Positions 52,261-61,365 of a DNA stretch of 64,000 bases are shown piece by piece. Position 1 is the first letter of the stretch; every line of letters starts with the position of its first letter. Location: positions 558,001-622,000 of the forward strand of contig NZ_JBHUMY010000006.1 of NCBI RefSeq assembly GCF_042685365.1, in the 5' to 3' direction. The DNA is from Paenibacillus_AP thailandensis (lineage in GTDB: Bacteria; Bacillota; Bacilli; Paenibacillales; Paenibacillaceae). A program made the translations under genes and the position numbers. The notes under the pieces are model-generated. The model had not been told where the DNA came from and ran no database searches. It was given only the letters and a program-made list of their open reading frames with translations.

Positions 52261-52718
52261 GGGGCGTTCCTCCTTCAAATTGGTTCTTGAAATTGGATCG
52301 GATTCGGCTTTAATTGCGACCGATTGCCATTATTATACTGAACGTAAATCCAAATAAAAAGGAGAAGGCTCTTAACCAAATCGAAGATGGTTAGTGACAT
52401 CAAAAGATTATTGACTATTCAGTCCGGAATGAGTATACTAGCGAACAAAGGAGGATGAAAGTCCGCCGGGATCGTTGGCCCAATCAGCTTTGAATGGATA
52501 ATGAAGCGACATAGCTTCATTCTTATTTTCTCAATTACAGACCGTTTAGTCTAATATGCCTGGACTGAATGGTAATTAAACGAGAGGCAAGCCAAGGAAA
52601 TGATGAGCGTTTTTTATGGAAAGATAACTTACTTTAAGGATTGCTGGGACCCAACGGTTGTGCTCGAATCGATGAACGGCTAAGTTCAGAAATTCATATT
52701 GAAGGAGATGAAACCAAG
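52261..52718. other. Divergent intergenic region, 458 bp
   Basis: No gene is convincing. ATTCAGTCC at 52417-52425 is repeated in inverse orientation as GGACTGAAT at 52562-52570. ATGAAGC-GACATA-GCTTCAT (52501-52520) is a terminator-like hairpin with a T-rich tail. TTGACT at 52411 could be a -35 box for the reductase gene. Confidence 0.4.
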
Positions 52719-53597
52719 ATGATGAAGCAAGGAAAGCTGCTCATTACAGGAGGAAGAGGAAAGACAGGAGCGAGAATTGCGGAGAGGCTGGATGTGCTGG
52801 AATATCCCTATAAGACGACTATTCGGAATCCCCAGGCCATTACAGACCCGTTGAAAGAAGTTCATTTCGACTGGTATGACGATTCTACGTTTCTCCCGGC
52901 TCTGCACCATGTTGAACGAGTTTATTTGGTTGCACCCGTAGGTGACCCTGAACCGGTTAAAGTCATGAAGCCGTTTATTGAAATAGCATTGAAACAGGGA
53001 GTAAAACGTTTTGTTCTGCTCAGCAGCGCATCCATATCGGAGGAAGGTCCGGTTTTTGGGCCGGTTCATCAATTGTTGAAAAAGCTTGCTCCGGAATGGA
53101 CGGTGCTCAGGCCTTCCTATTTCATGCAAAATTTCACCGAAGGTCAACATGCAGCGACTATAGCTCGGCAGGATTTGATCATTAGCGCAGCAGGGCAAGG
53201 GAAAATTGGCTTTGTGTCAGCTGAGGATATCGCTGAAGTCGCTTTAAGAGCGCTAATGGATGAGGAGGCCCACAATACGGAACATATTATTACGGGGCCG
53301 GATTCGCTTTCGTACGATGACGTCAGCCGTATTATTAGCGAGGTAACGGGAAGAAATGTAGTCCACAAATCGATTTCAGACGATGAATTGACACGCAGCT
53401 GGTTAGCAATAGGGTTAAGCAAAGAATATGCCGAGTTTATGACCGAGCTTGACCGCAAAATTCGCGAGGAACGGTCCGAAGATTTAAGTACGGACACGGT
53501 CATAAGGGTGAGCGGAAAAACGCCTGTTTCCTTCCTGCAATTCACGAAAAAACATGCCGGAGTCTGGAGCTCAATCGGAAGCGATCACAAAATATAA
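52719..53597 (+). CDS. NmrA/SDR-a family NAD(P)-binding reductase
   Basis: A 292-residue atypical SDR. The N-terminal LLITGGRGKTGARIAERL is a GxxGxxG-type Rossmann loop. The rest resembles NmrA-like and azoreductase-type YwnB/QorB proteins (VERVYLVAPVGDPEPVKVMKPFIEIALKQGVKRFVLLSSASI; TVLRPSYFMQNFTEGQ; FVSAEDIAEVALRALMDEE). The usual catalytic Tyr/Lys pair is absent, as in that group. It may reduce quinones or sense the nucleotide. AAGGAG precedes the ATG at 52719. Confidence 0.85.
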   Translation: MMKQGKLLITGGRGKTGARIAERLDVLEYPYKTTIRNPQAITDPLKEVHFDWYDDSTFLPALHHVERVYLVAPVGDPEPVKVMKPFIEIALKQGVKRFVLLSSASISEEGPVFGPVHQLLKKLAPEWTVLRPSYFMQNFTEGQHAATIARQDLIISAAGQGKIGFVSAEDIAEVALRALMDEEAHNTEHIITGPDSLSYDDVSRIISEVTGRNVVHKSISDDELTRSWLAIGLSKEYAEFMTELDRKIREERSEDLSTDTVIRVSGKTPVSFLQFTKKHAGVWSSIGSDHKI

Positions 53598-53714
53598 AAA
53601 AGTATAGCTGCCGGGTCGCAAGAACAAAACCGTATAAATGTTGTATATATTCACCGATGGCCACAACTCCCGAAACCGCCGATTGACCATTTTCAAGTGG
53701 AGTTTAAAATGCGG

Positions 53715-53765
53715 TTGACACGACACCGAATGGTGACCTATAATCAAATAGACACCAAATGGTGT
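53715..53765 (+). promoter_or_regulatory. Promoter and twin operators of the ArsR/SRPBCC operon
   Basis: TTGACA (53715-53720), 18 bp, TATAAT (53739-53744). ACACCGAATGGTG (53723-53735) lies in the spacer, and ACACCAAATGGTGT (53752-53765) just after the -10. The arrangement suggests tight autorepression. A near copy exists at 36831-36885. Confidence 0.75.
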
Positions 53766-53852
53766 CCGGTAAGCGGATAGTTCTTTTGGTCGTACGTCGA
53801 CACTAGCTTTGGAATGACGGCCGCAAAAAACAAGATTATTGGAGGGGGTGTT

Positions 53853-54182
53853 GTGAACGAGAACAACCAATTGCGGGATGTGTTTGACGCTATCGCAGAT
53901 CCGACGAGGCGCCGACTGATCCGCCTGTTGGCAGAGGCGGAGGAGCTGCCGCTTCATGAGTTGACGTCACAGTTTTCCATGGGCCGTACAGCGGTTTCCA
54001 AGCATTTGACCATTCTTAAAGAGGCCGGACTGGTGCTTGACCGGAAAGTCGGAAGAGAAACGCGATTTCGGCTGAACGCCGCTCCACTCAGAGAAATCCA
54101 AGATTGGGTGGCTTTCTACAGCAAGTTCTGGAGTGCGAATATGTTGCGCTTAAGCCAATTGTTAGAGGAGGAAGATGAATGA
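53853..54182 (+). CDS. ArsR family transcriptional repressor
   Basis: A 109-residue winged-helix protein (LRDVFDAIADPTRRRLIRLLAEAEELPLHELTSQFSMGRTAVSKHLTILKEAGLVLDRKVGRETRFRLN). The C-terminal helix EIQDWVAFYSKFWSANMLRLSQLLEEE provides dimerisation. It has no Cys metal ligands, so it belongs to the SdpR/SRPBCC-linked subgroup, not the arsenic sensors. GGAGGGGG supports the GTG at 53853. It overlaps the next gene by four bases and is preceded by twin palindromes that it probably binds. Confidence 0.88.
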   Translation: MNENNQLRDVFDAIADPTRRRLIRLLAEAEELPLHELTSQFSMGRTAVSKHLTILKEAGLVLDRKVGRETRFRLNAAPLREIQDWVAFYSKFWSANMLRLSQLLEEEDE

Positions 54183-54577
54183 GTTTGGCATTATCTATGG
54201 ATTTTGAGTTCAAGACAACGATCGAGAAGGCTTGGACCGCCTTAACCGATTCAAGCAAGCTAGCCAAGTGGATCACGGAAAATGATTTTAAACCCGTCGT
54301 AGGGCATCGTTTTCAGTTTCGCCATCAGCCGTCCGAATATTGGGATGGAATCGTTGACGGCGAAGTGCTTATCGTGGATCCGCCGAACCGGTTGTCCTAT
54401 TCATGGGCTACCGGCGACGAGAGGCATACGGTCACATGGACGATCCAGGATTTGGGGGACGGTAAGGTGAACCTGCATCTCGAGCAAACCGGATTCTCTA
54501 ATGTTCATGGACTCGAAGGCGCCAGATACGGTTGGGGTGAATGGTTCGGCAAGTTCGAACAGGCGTTGGATCAATAA
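54179..54577 (+). CDS. SRPBCC (AHSA1-type) domain protein
   Basis: A 132-residue START-like helix-grip protein: MDFEFKTTIEKAWTALTDSSKLAKWITENDFKPVVGHRFQFRHQP, EVLIVDPPNRLSYSW and VTWTIQDLGDGKVNLHLEQTGF...GWGEWFGKFEQAL, the usual AHSA1 pattern. It binds a hydrophobic ligand in a deep cavity. Coupling to an ArsR-type repressor (ATGA overlap) is a very common pair, suggesting that the ligand or stress is sensed jointly. The ligand is unknown. Confidence 0.88.
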   Translation: MSLALSMDFEFKTTIEKAWTALTDSSKLAKWITENDFKPVVGHRFQFRHQPSEYWDGIVDGEVLIVDPPNRLSYSWATGDERHTVTWTIQDLGDGKVNLHLEQTGFSNVHGLEGARYGWGEWFGKFEQALDQ

Positions 54578-54627
54578 AGGCGAAATAACATCAACGATCG
54601 GTGATATGAATATCGGCCGATAAAAAA

Positions 54628-54649
54628 CCGCGCAACACGCGGTTTTTTT
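54628..54649. terminator. Bidirectional terminator of the ArsR/SRPBCC operon
   Basis: AAAAAA, CCGCG-CAACA-CGCGG, seven T. Confidence 0.85.
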
Positions 54650-54830
54650 CTTTTAAGGTAATTAACGTATTCGCTAATGGATTTCCGCCAGTGAGACGGA
54701 CGGCAAGGAATGATGAACAAGCGAAGCGCGATCATGTTCCCATATGAAGATTTTGTTAAAATGTTTAATTTTGAAACCCTTTTACCGTTTCGTACATCTA
54801 ACATACGTCAAAGTGAAAGGGGGGCAATAT

Positions 54831-55367
54831 GTGGACTTATCAAAAGAAGTGAAAAAGGCTCAAAGAGGCAATCTTCACGCCTTTGAGCACCTGATTCACG
54901 CCCATAAAACTATCATGTATCAGGTTGCGAAAACTATACTTGCAAGCGATGCGGATTGTGCAGATGCCATCCAGGAAGCGATTCTAAAGGCTTTTGAGCA
55001 CATAAGGACCTTAAGAGAACCGGCCTATTTCAAAACCTGGCTGCTTCGGATTTTAATCAATGAATGCAATCAAGTTCACCGGCACAATAAAAAGGTCATT
55101 GAACTCAACGAAGTTACGGTGCCTTCTTCAAATGAGAGCGGATATGAAAAGATTGAGTTGAAGCAGCTGCTGGAGGCACTTCCGGAGGAAGAACGCAGCC
55201 TTCTGAAGCTTTACCACATGGACGATATTTCGATTAAGGATTTGGCCGACATTTATCAGAAGCCGGAAAACACCATCAAAACGCGGTTACGCCGCGCGCG
55301 GGAGAATGCACGTCTGATTTGGGAAGAACGGGAGGGGTATCAATGGATAAATGGGAACAGGAATTAA
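54831..55367 (+). CDS. ECF RNA polymerase sigma factor
   Basis: A 178-residue sigma-70 family protein with region 2 (FEHLIHAHKTIMYQVAKTILASDADCADAIQEAILKAFEHIRTLREPAYFKTWLLRILINECNQVHR) and region 4 (LEALPEEERSLLKLYHMDDISIKDLADIYQKPENTIKTRLRRARENARL), with the short linker of ECF type. AAAGGGGGG is six bases before the GTG at 54831. Its end overlaps the start of the DUF4179 gene by 25 bases, a typical sigma/anti-sigma arrangement. Confidence 0.92.
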   Translation: MDLSKEVKKAQRGNLHAFEHLIHAHKTIMYQVAKTILASDADCADAIQEAILKAFEHIRTLREPAYFKTWLLRILINECNQVHRHNKKVIELNEVTVPSSNESGYEKIELKQLLEALPEEERSLLKLYHMDDISIKDLADIYQKPENTIKTRLRRARENARLIWEEREGYQWINGNRN

Positions 55368-56593
55368 AAAAACATGTTGATCTAGCTTTACCCGATTCCA
55401 TCGATGAACGGATCCAGCTAACGCTCAGTCAAATCAAAAGAAAGCATAATAAATCTTCAAAGCTTCGTCATGGCGCGACTGCGGCAGTGGCCTCCCTCGT
55501 TCTTATCTTTGGCCTATCATCGCTGTCTCCCGTCTTTGCTGAGGCCATGAAGTCGCTCCCTCTTGTCGAATCTATCTTCGAGCTGGGTGGCGATGCCGGT
55601 ATGAAGAGAGGAAACCAGCTTCAATTGACGGCGAAAATTGGCCAGCAAGTCCAAATTGAAGATCAGTTGGTAACATTTACGGAAAGTCTCTATGATGGCT
55701 CCAACATTAACCTTGGTATCATTGTAACGGAGAAAGATGAGGATCCGTTGGCATTTGCAACGGGTATTGTATATACGGTTGATGGCGAGGTGCTGGAGTA
55801 TGGCGGAAATTCTAGCCTCGAAAAGCTGGGAGATGGGACGTATGCGGGGACAATAAGCATTACGCCAGACAGGCAGCTGCCGGATTCGTTTGTTCTTGGC
55901 ATCTTGTCTCGCGATCAAACGAAAACCTTAGCCGAGATTCCGGTGAAACGTCAAGGAGGAAGCCATACCTATACGATCGCCCAAACGAGAATATGGAACG
56001 ATATCGAAGTAAATTATGAAGCGGTCACGTTGTTTCCGACTACAACGGAAATTAATTTTCAGCTCCGAAACACGGATTCTGCATTCTGGGAATTACAGAT
56101 TTATGACGAACAAGGGCGCGTACTGCAGCCCATAAGTCATCACGCCCGCGGTTCGGATAACCAAGTAGAAGTTAAGACCTACTTTGAACCGCTTGAGACA
56201 ATCCCTAAGCAATTAACGATTAAACCGTATTTAAGCAGTTTCGAATCCGATACAAAATGGAGCGGAAAGTGGAACGGAACGCCGATAACCTTATCGCAAG
56301 GGAAGGCGGGGGCATTAACGATTCTGGATCGGAAGTGGGAAAATAACCAATTAACGCTCACGTATGAAGTAACGGGTGAGCGCATTTTCGAGCAAATGAA
56401 TCAGATCTGGCTCGAAGATCGAAACGGGAATAGATACTTCAAGGAAACCGCGCCTATTCGTATCCACGGCAGCAGTCAATATCAAGTAACTTTTTCAAAC
56501 GTAACTAACATCGACACAATCTACATCTGCACAGCGCAGGTTAACATTCACTATTTGGAGGAGCTTGCAGTTACAGTGGATTTAGCTAAGTAG
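55343..56593 (+). CDS. DUF4179-domain membrane protein, probable anti-sigma factor
   Basis: A 416-residue protein: a short cytoplasmic N-terminus (MDKWEQELKKHVDLALPDSIDERIQLTLSQIKRK), one transmembrane segment (ATAAVASLVLIFGLSSLSPVFA) and an extracytoplasmic DUF4179 region (SLPLVESIFELGGDAGMKRGN...) with repeated beta-sandwich-like segments. Overlap with the ECF sigma gene and this topology indicate an anti-sigma factor that holds the sigma at the membrane until an envelope signal arrives. GGGAGGGG precedes the ATG. The N-terminal domain is not a canonical zinc-finger (ZAS) type. Confidence 0.82.
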   Translation: MDKWEQELKKHVDLALPDSIDERIQLTLSQIKRKHNKSSKLRHGATAAVASLVLIFGLSSLSPVFAEAMKSLPLVESIFELGGDAGMKRGNQLQLTAKIGQQVQIEDQLVTFTESLYDGSNINLGIIVTEKDEDPLAFATGIVYTVDGEVLEYGGNSSLEKLGDGTYAGTISITPDRQLPDSFVLGILSRDQTKTLAEIPVKRQGGSHTYTIAQTRIWNDIEVNYEAVTLFPTTTEINFQLRNTDSAFWELQIYDEQGRVLQPISHHARGSDNQVEVKTYFEPLETIPKQLTIKPYLSSFESDTKWSGKWNGTPITLSQGKAGALTILDRKWENNQLTLTYEVTGERIFEQMNQIWLEDRNGNRYFKETAPIRIHGSSQYQVTFSNVTNIDTIYICTAQVNIHYLEELAVTVDLAK

Positions 56594-56804
56594 AAACCTA
56601 GATTAAAAATGGATATTTAAGGGAATCGAGGGATACCGTAATGAATTAGCCATGACACTAGTAGGATGATACGCAAGAAGCGTACCGTTTGTGACTCCCA
56701 GCTTTTGTGCTTTTCGCTTGCCGGCAGCAGACGATTGTCAACAAATCTATGATAATATTAGAACCAGAACCAAAACTAGCAAGATCACAGAGAGGGGAGT
56801 ACAT

Positions 56805-58073
56805 ATGGAAGATAAGATGAACTGGGCCGGGAACTACCGCTACGGCTCATTGGAGTTGCTTGAACCGGGAAGTCCGGAAGAGGTCCGCGAAATGGTCCTT
56901 CGCAGCCGCCGCATTCGCGTGCTTGGCTCGCGCCACTCCTTTAACGGGATCGCCGACACCGACGGCAGCCAGCTCTCGCTTCGAAAGCTGAATCGGGTAA
57001 TCGAACTCGACCCGGTGCAGGGGACGGTCACGGTCGAGGGCGGCATTCGTTACGGGGACCTGTGCCGTTACCTGAACGATCATGGCTACGCGCTGCACAA
57101 TTTGGCTTCGCTGCCGCATATCAGCGTGGCTGGCGCCGTTGCGACAGCTACACACGGATCGGGCGATCGGAACGCGGGTCTGGCGGATGCCGTCCGGGCC
57201 ATCGAGCTGGTGAAGTCGGATGGAGAAACTGCGGTACTCACGCGCGGGACAGACGGCGAGTTCGAGGGGGCGGTCGTCGGACTCGGCGGGCTTGGAGTCG
57301 TTACAAAGCTTAAATTGGACGTAGTGCCCGCGTTTCAAGTAAGTCAGACCGTATATGACGAGCTTCCTTTTTCTGCACTGGATAGCGGCATAAACGAGAT
57401 TTTTTCTTCAGCATACAGTGTCAGTTTGTTTACGAATTGGGAAAGGCCTGTATTCAATCAAGTGTGGGTGAAACGGAAGGTCGAAGCCGATGGGGAGGAT
57501 GCTTCGGCGGGAGCGTCGTCCAATTTCTTCGGGGCTTCGCCCGCTCCGGAAAAACGGCATCCTGTACCCGGCCAATCTGCAGTGAACTGCAGCGAGCAGC
57601 TAGGTGTCCCGGGCCCATCGTACGAGCGGTTGCCTCATTTCCGGATGGATTTTACGCCGAGTGCGGGCAACGAACTGCAAAGCGAATATTTCGTGCCGAG
57701 GCGGCATGCATTCGAGGCGCTGCGCGCGCTCGAGGGACTTCGCGACCGAATCGCGCCGCTGCTTTTTATCTCGGAGGTACGTACCATTGCCGCGGACAAC
57801 TTCTGGATGAGCCCTTGCTACCGGCAGGACAGTGTAGGCTTGCATTTTACGTGGAAGCCGGATTGGGAGCGCGTTCGCCAGGTACTTCCGCTAATAGAAC
57901 GGGAACTGGAGCCGTTCGAAGCGCGTCCGCACTGGGGCAAGCTGTTCACGATGGAGCCGGCAAGGGTGCAGGCGCTGTACGAACGGCTAACCGATTTCCG
58001 TCAGTTGCTGCTTCGATACGATCCAGCGGAGAAGTTTCGGAACGCGTTCCTGGATACTTACATTGGACAGTGA
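56805..58073 (+). CDS. FAD-linked oxidase, alditol/xylitol oxidase-like
   Basis: A 422-residue VAO-type flavoprotein. The FAD domain begins with NWAGNYRYGSLELLEPGSPEEVREMV and VLGSRHSFNGIADTDG, in which the His of RHSFN corresponds to the covalent FAD-histidine of alditol oxidase. LASLPHISVAGAVATATHGSG and GGLGVVTKLKLDVVP complete the site. The C-terminal part (ISEVRTIAADNFWMSPCYRQDSVGLHFTWKPDW, HWGKLF) matches the substrate region of AldO and L-gulonolactone oxidases. It probably oxidises a sugar alcohol with oxygen, making H2O2. GAGAGGGGAG precedes the ATG at 56805. Confidence 0.85.
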   Translation: MEDKMNWAGNYRYGSLELLEPGSPEEVREMVLRSRRIRVLGSRHSFNGIADTDGSQLSLRKLNRVIELDPVQGTVTVEGGIRYGDLCRYLNDHGYALHNLASLPHISVAGAVATATHGSGDRNAGLADAVRAIELVKSDGETAVLTRGTDGEFEGAVVGLGGLGVVTKLKLDVVPAFQVSQTVYDELPFSALDSGINEIFSSAYSVSLFTNWERPVFNQVWVKRKVEADGEDASAGASSNFFGASPAPEKRHPVPGQSAVNCSEQLGVPGPSYERLPHFRMDFTPSAGNELQSEYFVPRRHAFEALRALEGLRDRIAPLLFISEVRTIAADNFWMSPCYRQDSVGLHFTWKPDWERVRQVLPLIERELEPFEARPHWGKLFTMEPARVQALYERLTDFRQLLLRYDPAEKFRNAFLDTYIGQ

Positions 58074-58074
58074 T

Positions 58075-58180
58075 GGGAACGATGTATGGATTGGTCAAGA
58101 TGTCAGCGTAATGCCCGGTGCGCATATTGGTGACGGGGCGATCATCGCAGCAATTCAGTCGTTGTAAACGATGTAAAAGG
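58075..58180 (+). pseudogene. Remnant of a Vat/CatB-type hexapeptide acetyltransferase
   Basis: Just after the oxidase stop the frame reads GNDVWIGQDVSVMPGAHIGDGAIIAA, which matches the left-handed beta-helix of streptogramin/chloramphenicol acetyltransferases. One base is missing after GCAGCA near 58153; in the shifted frame it continues NSVVVNDVKGK. The N- and C-terminal parts are absent. It is a dead fragment abutting the oxidase gene. Confidence 0.75.
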
Positions 58181-58215
58181 GAAGTCGAGAATAAAGGTTC
58201 TCGGCTTCCCGTTTT
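58179..58215 (+). terminator. Terminator downstream of the oxidase gene
   Basis: GGGAAGTCGAGAA (58179-58191) pairs with TTCTCGGCTTCCC (58198-58210), then GTTTT. Confidence 0.8.
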
Positions 58216-58369
58216 GCTGTTTTCTGCTCTGTTCTATTGACCGTGAAATCGGCTACCGTGCAGGGAATGCCACTCCGTCGGAGAAAGAAGCGCGCCGTCT
58301 CCCCATGCAGGCTTGTATCGAACCGCCAGCCAATTCAATTCTAGAATAATCAATATATGTTTATAGAAT

Positions 58370-58390
58370 CCGCGCACTGCGCGGTTTTTT
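58370..58390 (+). terminator. Second terminator in the same spacer
   Basis: CCGCGC-ACT-GCGCGG then six T. No gene lies between it and the previous terminator. Confidence 0.7.
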
Positions 58391-58456
58391 GATTAGCGCA
58401 CCATGCCAAAACGATCAAAAATCATTAGCGTTGATACTATAGTGTTATACATCATA

Positions 58457-58498
58457 AGTGGACATCTGTTTCAGATAAACGGAATGTCCACTTTTTTT
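58457..58498 (+). terminator. Third terminator in the same spacer
   Basis: AGTGGACAT (58457-58465) pairs with ATGTCCACT (58484-58492), then seven T. A 22-codon frame (58542-58610, TTG start) after it is not convincing. Confidence 0.65.
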
Positions 58499-58670
58499 GT
58501 GAAGATGAAGGTGGGAAGGAGTGAAGGAAGGGGCTTCGTTCTTGAAAGATGAAAAACGATTTGAGCAGTTGGGATTACTCCTTGTAAAGAAAGAAAATGA
58601 AGATCGTTAAGCGGCAGCGCGGCGGACGCCTAAAAGGACGAAGGACGGTTGTATCCTTTCAGACCTCCAA

Positions 58671-58690
58671 TATTATCCTTTTGGATAATA
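58671..58690. promoter_or_regulatory. Inverted repeat in the promoter region of the Ig-repeat gene
   Basis: TATTATCC-TTTT-GGATAATA, perfect 8-bp arms, 69 bp before the start codon. It is a probable operator or leader hairpin for the two-gene cassette. Confidence 0.5.
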
Positions 58691-58758
58691 GGCATCCTCA
58701 TGAACGCTTGATAGGCTATAGGGGTGAAAAAAATTCCCATTTAAAGGAGAGATTTGTG

Positions 58759-61347
58759 ATGTCCAGCAGTAAAAAAGACACCCCATTGAAGCTGGCGGGC
58801 GAGACAAACGCGCCCGTAATCAGCTACAACGTACCGGAGCCTACGTCCTACACCGGTCGTACTTACATTGAGTTGACGTTCCCCGACGACAGCTTCCTTC
58901 CGTCGGCGGCCGGAGATCGTGCAAACGCCTCGCGGGCTGCACTCGCCAAATCCGTTTCTTCGGTGGAGGAGCTGCGGAAAGCAAAGCAATCGGGAACCCG
59001 CATGACGGAAACATTGGCGAAGCTTACCGAGGAAGAGGTTGAGCAGGCGGAACGCGAAGGCAAAAAGCTGTCCATTTACCGGACGATGACCGGCGCGTTG
59101 GCACATCGGTTTAGAAATGTCCCTACCGCTGGCGACAATACGCTTGCCGCAGCTTCACGGCTTGCAGCGCTGCCAACGACCGACGGCGGCGGGTATGTTC
59201 CGAACGCGATCCCCGTTGATCCGGATACCGGCGGCGGCGGTAACTATCCCGAACCGAAGGTCAGCGTTTCGATTACGTCGCCAGTTACAAACACAGCCAT
59301 TACCGGACCTCATACCGGAGCGCCCGTTACGATTACAGGTAGAGCCAGCGCAACGCAAGGTTTTGTTGCGGATGTATTCGTTAAAATCGGTAACGGCGAC
59401 TTCAAAACCGCTACGCTTGAAGCCGGCGGCACATGGTCTTATAATACGGTATTGAAAACCGAAGGAAGCGTCACGATTACGGCAAAAGCCACCCACGATC
59501 AATCAGCTGTAACGAGCACGGCCGAGATAACCGTAAACGTCGACCTTGAAGAGCCCGATACCGTTCCGCCGGCCGTGGCGATTACGTCTCCCGCTCCGGG
59601 TCAGCAATACAGCGCCGCGGGGAAAGATAACGTCTCCGTTACGATCGAGGGAACGGCATCGGATGCGCGCGGCATTTCCAAGGTGGAGCTCGTCGTAGGC
59701 AGCGGCACCCCGCAGCCGGTCGATACGACAAACGGATACGCGAACTGGGGCAAGGTGATAACGCTTGGCCCGGGAAATCACGCCATCTTGGCACGCGCTA
59801 CGGACAGCGCGGGCAAAACCTCCGAAACCAGTCTCACGGTGCTCGTCGACGCGACACCGCCGGTCATCGAAATTACGTCGCCGAAGGCGGACGGGAACGT
59901 AGCCGGCACGCATACGAAAGGCGCGATTCTGGAGGTGACGGGTACCGCAAAGGACGACGGCAACGGCATACGCGTCGTTGAGGTGACCGTCGACAACAAT
60001 CCCGTCTATACGCGCGCAGTCGAAAAAGCGCCGAACGATTGGTCGACATGGAAGGCTTCCGTTCAAATCGAACAGCCCGGCAAGCGGACGATTACAGCCA
60101 GAGCGACAGATCTAGCGGGCAATACGATTACTACGACGATTATGGTGAACGTCACTATTGTGCCGGAAATCGCATCCCGCACGAACCGTATCATCCTGAT
60201 CGAATCGTACCGTCTGTCCTCCTTCTGCGGACAATACGGCCTTGGCCGCGAGCTGAACACGTTCTCCCTTCTTCCGGGGGAAAAAAGCAAAATCACGGTT
60301 CGATCTTATACGCAAAGCGAAGAAAGCCGGAAAGAGGCGTCCAGCATCCTTGATTCCGTCACTGACGAAATCGCCAAGGAATTCGAGGAGTCAATCGGGG
60401 CCGAAACGTCGAATAAGGTGGTCTATGAGGAGAGCGACCAATATAAGCTGGAAGGAAACATGGGCATCAGCTGGGGCGGCTTCCTGAGCGCGTCGGCCAG
60501 CGCATCGACCAGCGGCACGACCAACGCCGCGCGCGAACAGCTGACGAAGAACATTGTAAACGCCGCCGAAAAACATGTGGCCAAAGCTTCCGCCCGCCGC
60601 GATCTGAAGGTGGAAACGACTTACGAAATCAAAACGACGGATACGGAAGAAAACGTGATCGTACGCGAAATCGAAAACGTCAATATGAGCCGTACCCTCA
60701 ATTTCGTCTTCCGCCAAATGAATCAGGAATTTATTACGCTGCTTCACCTGGTTGACCTTAGGATCGGTTATTTCTGCGCGGATAATAATTATTACCGCGA
60801 GGTCACCCTTCCCGAGCTCGACACGCTTCTGAACGAAGTTATCGTGCCGGAGAAAATAACGGAAATCCGAAACGCCATTTTGAACCAGCTCACTAATATT
60901 TTCGATTATCAGGATCGCCATCACGTCTTCGTCGAGGAAGAGCTGTTTACCGGTTCGGACGGCAAGCCTGTTCCTAACTCCAGCTACTTGCGGGTGAAGA
61001 AAGATTACATCTCCGAATATTACGACGAATCGACCAAATCGACCATAAAGGTGCCCGGCATTATTATGGCGGCTAACCGCCATGTTCTCCGGACGGACGG
61101 CATAGCCGTGGATGCGCTGCTCGGCCAAGGCGAAGCGCTCGACGACTACTCCCGCAGCCTGCAGGAGCAAACCGTCCGCGAGAAGGAGCTCCGCAACGAC
61201 ATGCTGGAAGCGGAGATCAAGATGAAGCAGCTTGCGCTGGCGATTCTGGAGGCGCGCGACGAAACCGCCGCAAAAATTTACGGCATGCTGAATCCTGCGC
61301 CTGTCGCCGAAGAGGAAGAATCTGGCGCGGCCGCCGTTACGGCATAG
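58759..61347 (+). CDS. Large Ig-repeat protein of unrecognised family, 862 residues
   Basis: No signal peptide or transmembrane segment. Residues 1-150 are polar with a helical stretch. About 165-260, 268-365 and 367-465 are three Ig-like beta-sandwich repeats (SVSITSPVTNTA; AVAITSPAPGQQ; VIEITSPKADGN), each ending in a T-hydrophobic-NV strand. From 470 comes an unrecognised domain: IILIESYRLSSFCGQYGLGRELNTFSLLPGEKSKITVRSYTQSEESRKEASSILDSVTDEIAKEFEES, a small-residue stretch GISWGGFLSASASASTSGTT (about 570), then VNMSRTLNFVFRQMNQEFITLLHLVDLRIGYF. The last 60 residues form a coiled coil. AAAGGAGAG supports the ATG at 58759. The helical partner gene follows 18 bases later. Whether it is exported, and how, is open. 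Confidence 0.75.
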   Translation: MSSSKKDTPLKLAGETNAPVISYNVPEPTSYTGRTYIELTFPDDSFLPSAAGDRANASRAALAKSVSSVEELRKAKQSGTRMTETLAKLTEEEVEQAEREGKKLSIYRTMTGALAHRFRNVPTAGDNTLAAASRLAALPTTDGGGYVPNAIPVDPDTGGGGNYPEPKVSVSITSPVTNTAITGPHTGAPVTITGRASATQGFVADVFVKIGNGDFKTATLEAGGTWSYNTVLKTEGSVTITAKATHDQSAVTSTAEITVNVDLEEPDTVPPAVAITSPAPGQQYSAAGKDNVSVTIEGTASDARGISKVELVVGSGTPQPVDTTNGYANWGKVITLGPGNHAILARATDSAGKTSETSLTVLVDATPPVIEITSPKADGNVAGTHTKGAILEVTGTAKDDGNGIRVVEVTVDNNPVYTRAVEKAPNDWSTWKASVQIEQPGKRTITARATDLAGNTITTTIMVNVTIVPEIASRTNRIILIESYRLSSFCGQYGLGRELNTFSLLPGEKSKITVRSYTQSEESRKEASSILDSVTDEIAKEFEESIGAETSNKVVYEESDQYKLEGNMGISWGGFLSASASASTSGTTNAAREQLTKNIVNAAEKHVAKASARRDLKVETTYEIKTTDTEENVIVREIENVNMSRTLNFVFRQMNQEFITLLHLVDLRIGYFCADNNYYREVTLPELDTLLNEVIVPEKITEIRNAILNQLTNIFDYQDRHHVFVEEELFTGSDGKPVPNSSYLRVKKDYISEYYDESTKSTIKVPGIIMAANRHVLRTDGIAVDALLGQGEALDDYSRSLQEQTVREKELRNDMLEAEIKMKQLALAILEARDETAAKIYGMLNPAPVAEEEESGAAAVTA

Positions 61348-61365
61348 GTGAAGGGAGAACAGCCC

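Noticed and set aside
52447..52493. AAAGGAGG followed by a 12-codon frame and a hairpin, resembling a leader-peptide attenuator
   Set aside because: The Shine-Dalgarno directly abuts the ATG with no spacing, the peptide has no regulatory codons, and no gene follows closely.
54772..54795. Possible ECF-type promoter (TGAAAC ... CGTA) before the sigma gene
   Set aside because: The 13-bp spacing is too short for an ECF promoter, so autoregulation cannot be claimed from it.
58542..58610. 22-codon TTG-start frame (KDEKRFEQLGLLLVKKENEDR) before the Ig-repeat gene
   Set aside because: A weak ribosome site exists, but the length is too short and no conservation can be judged.
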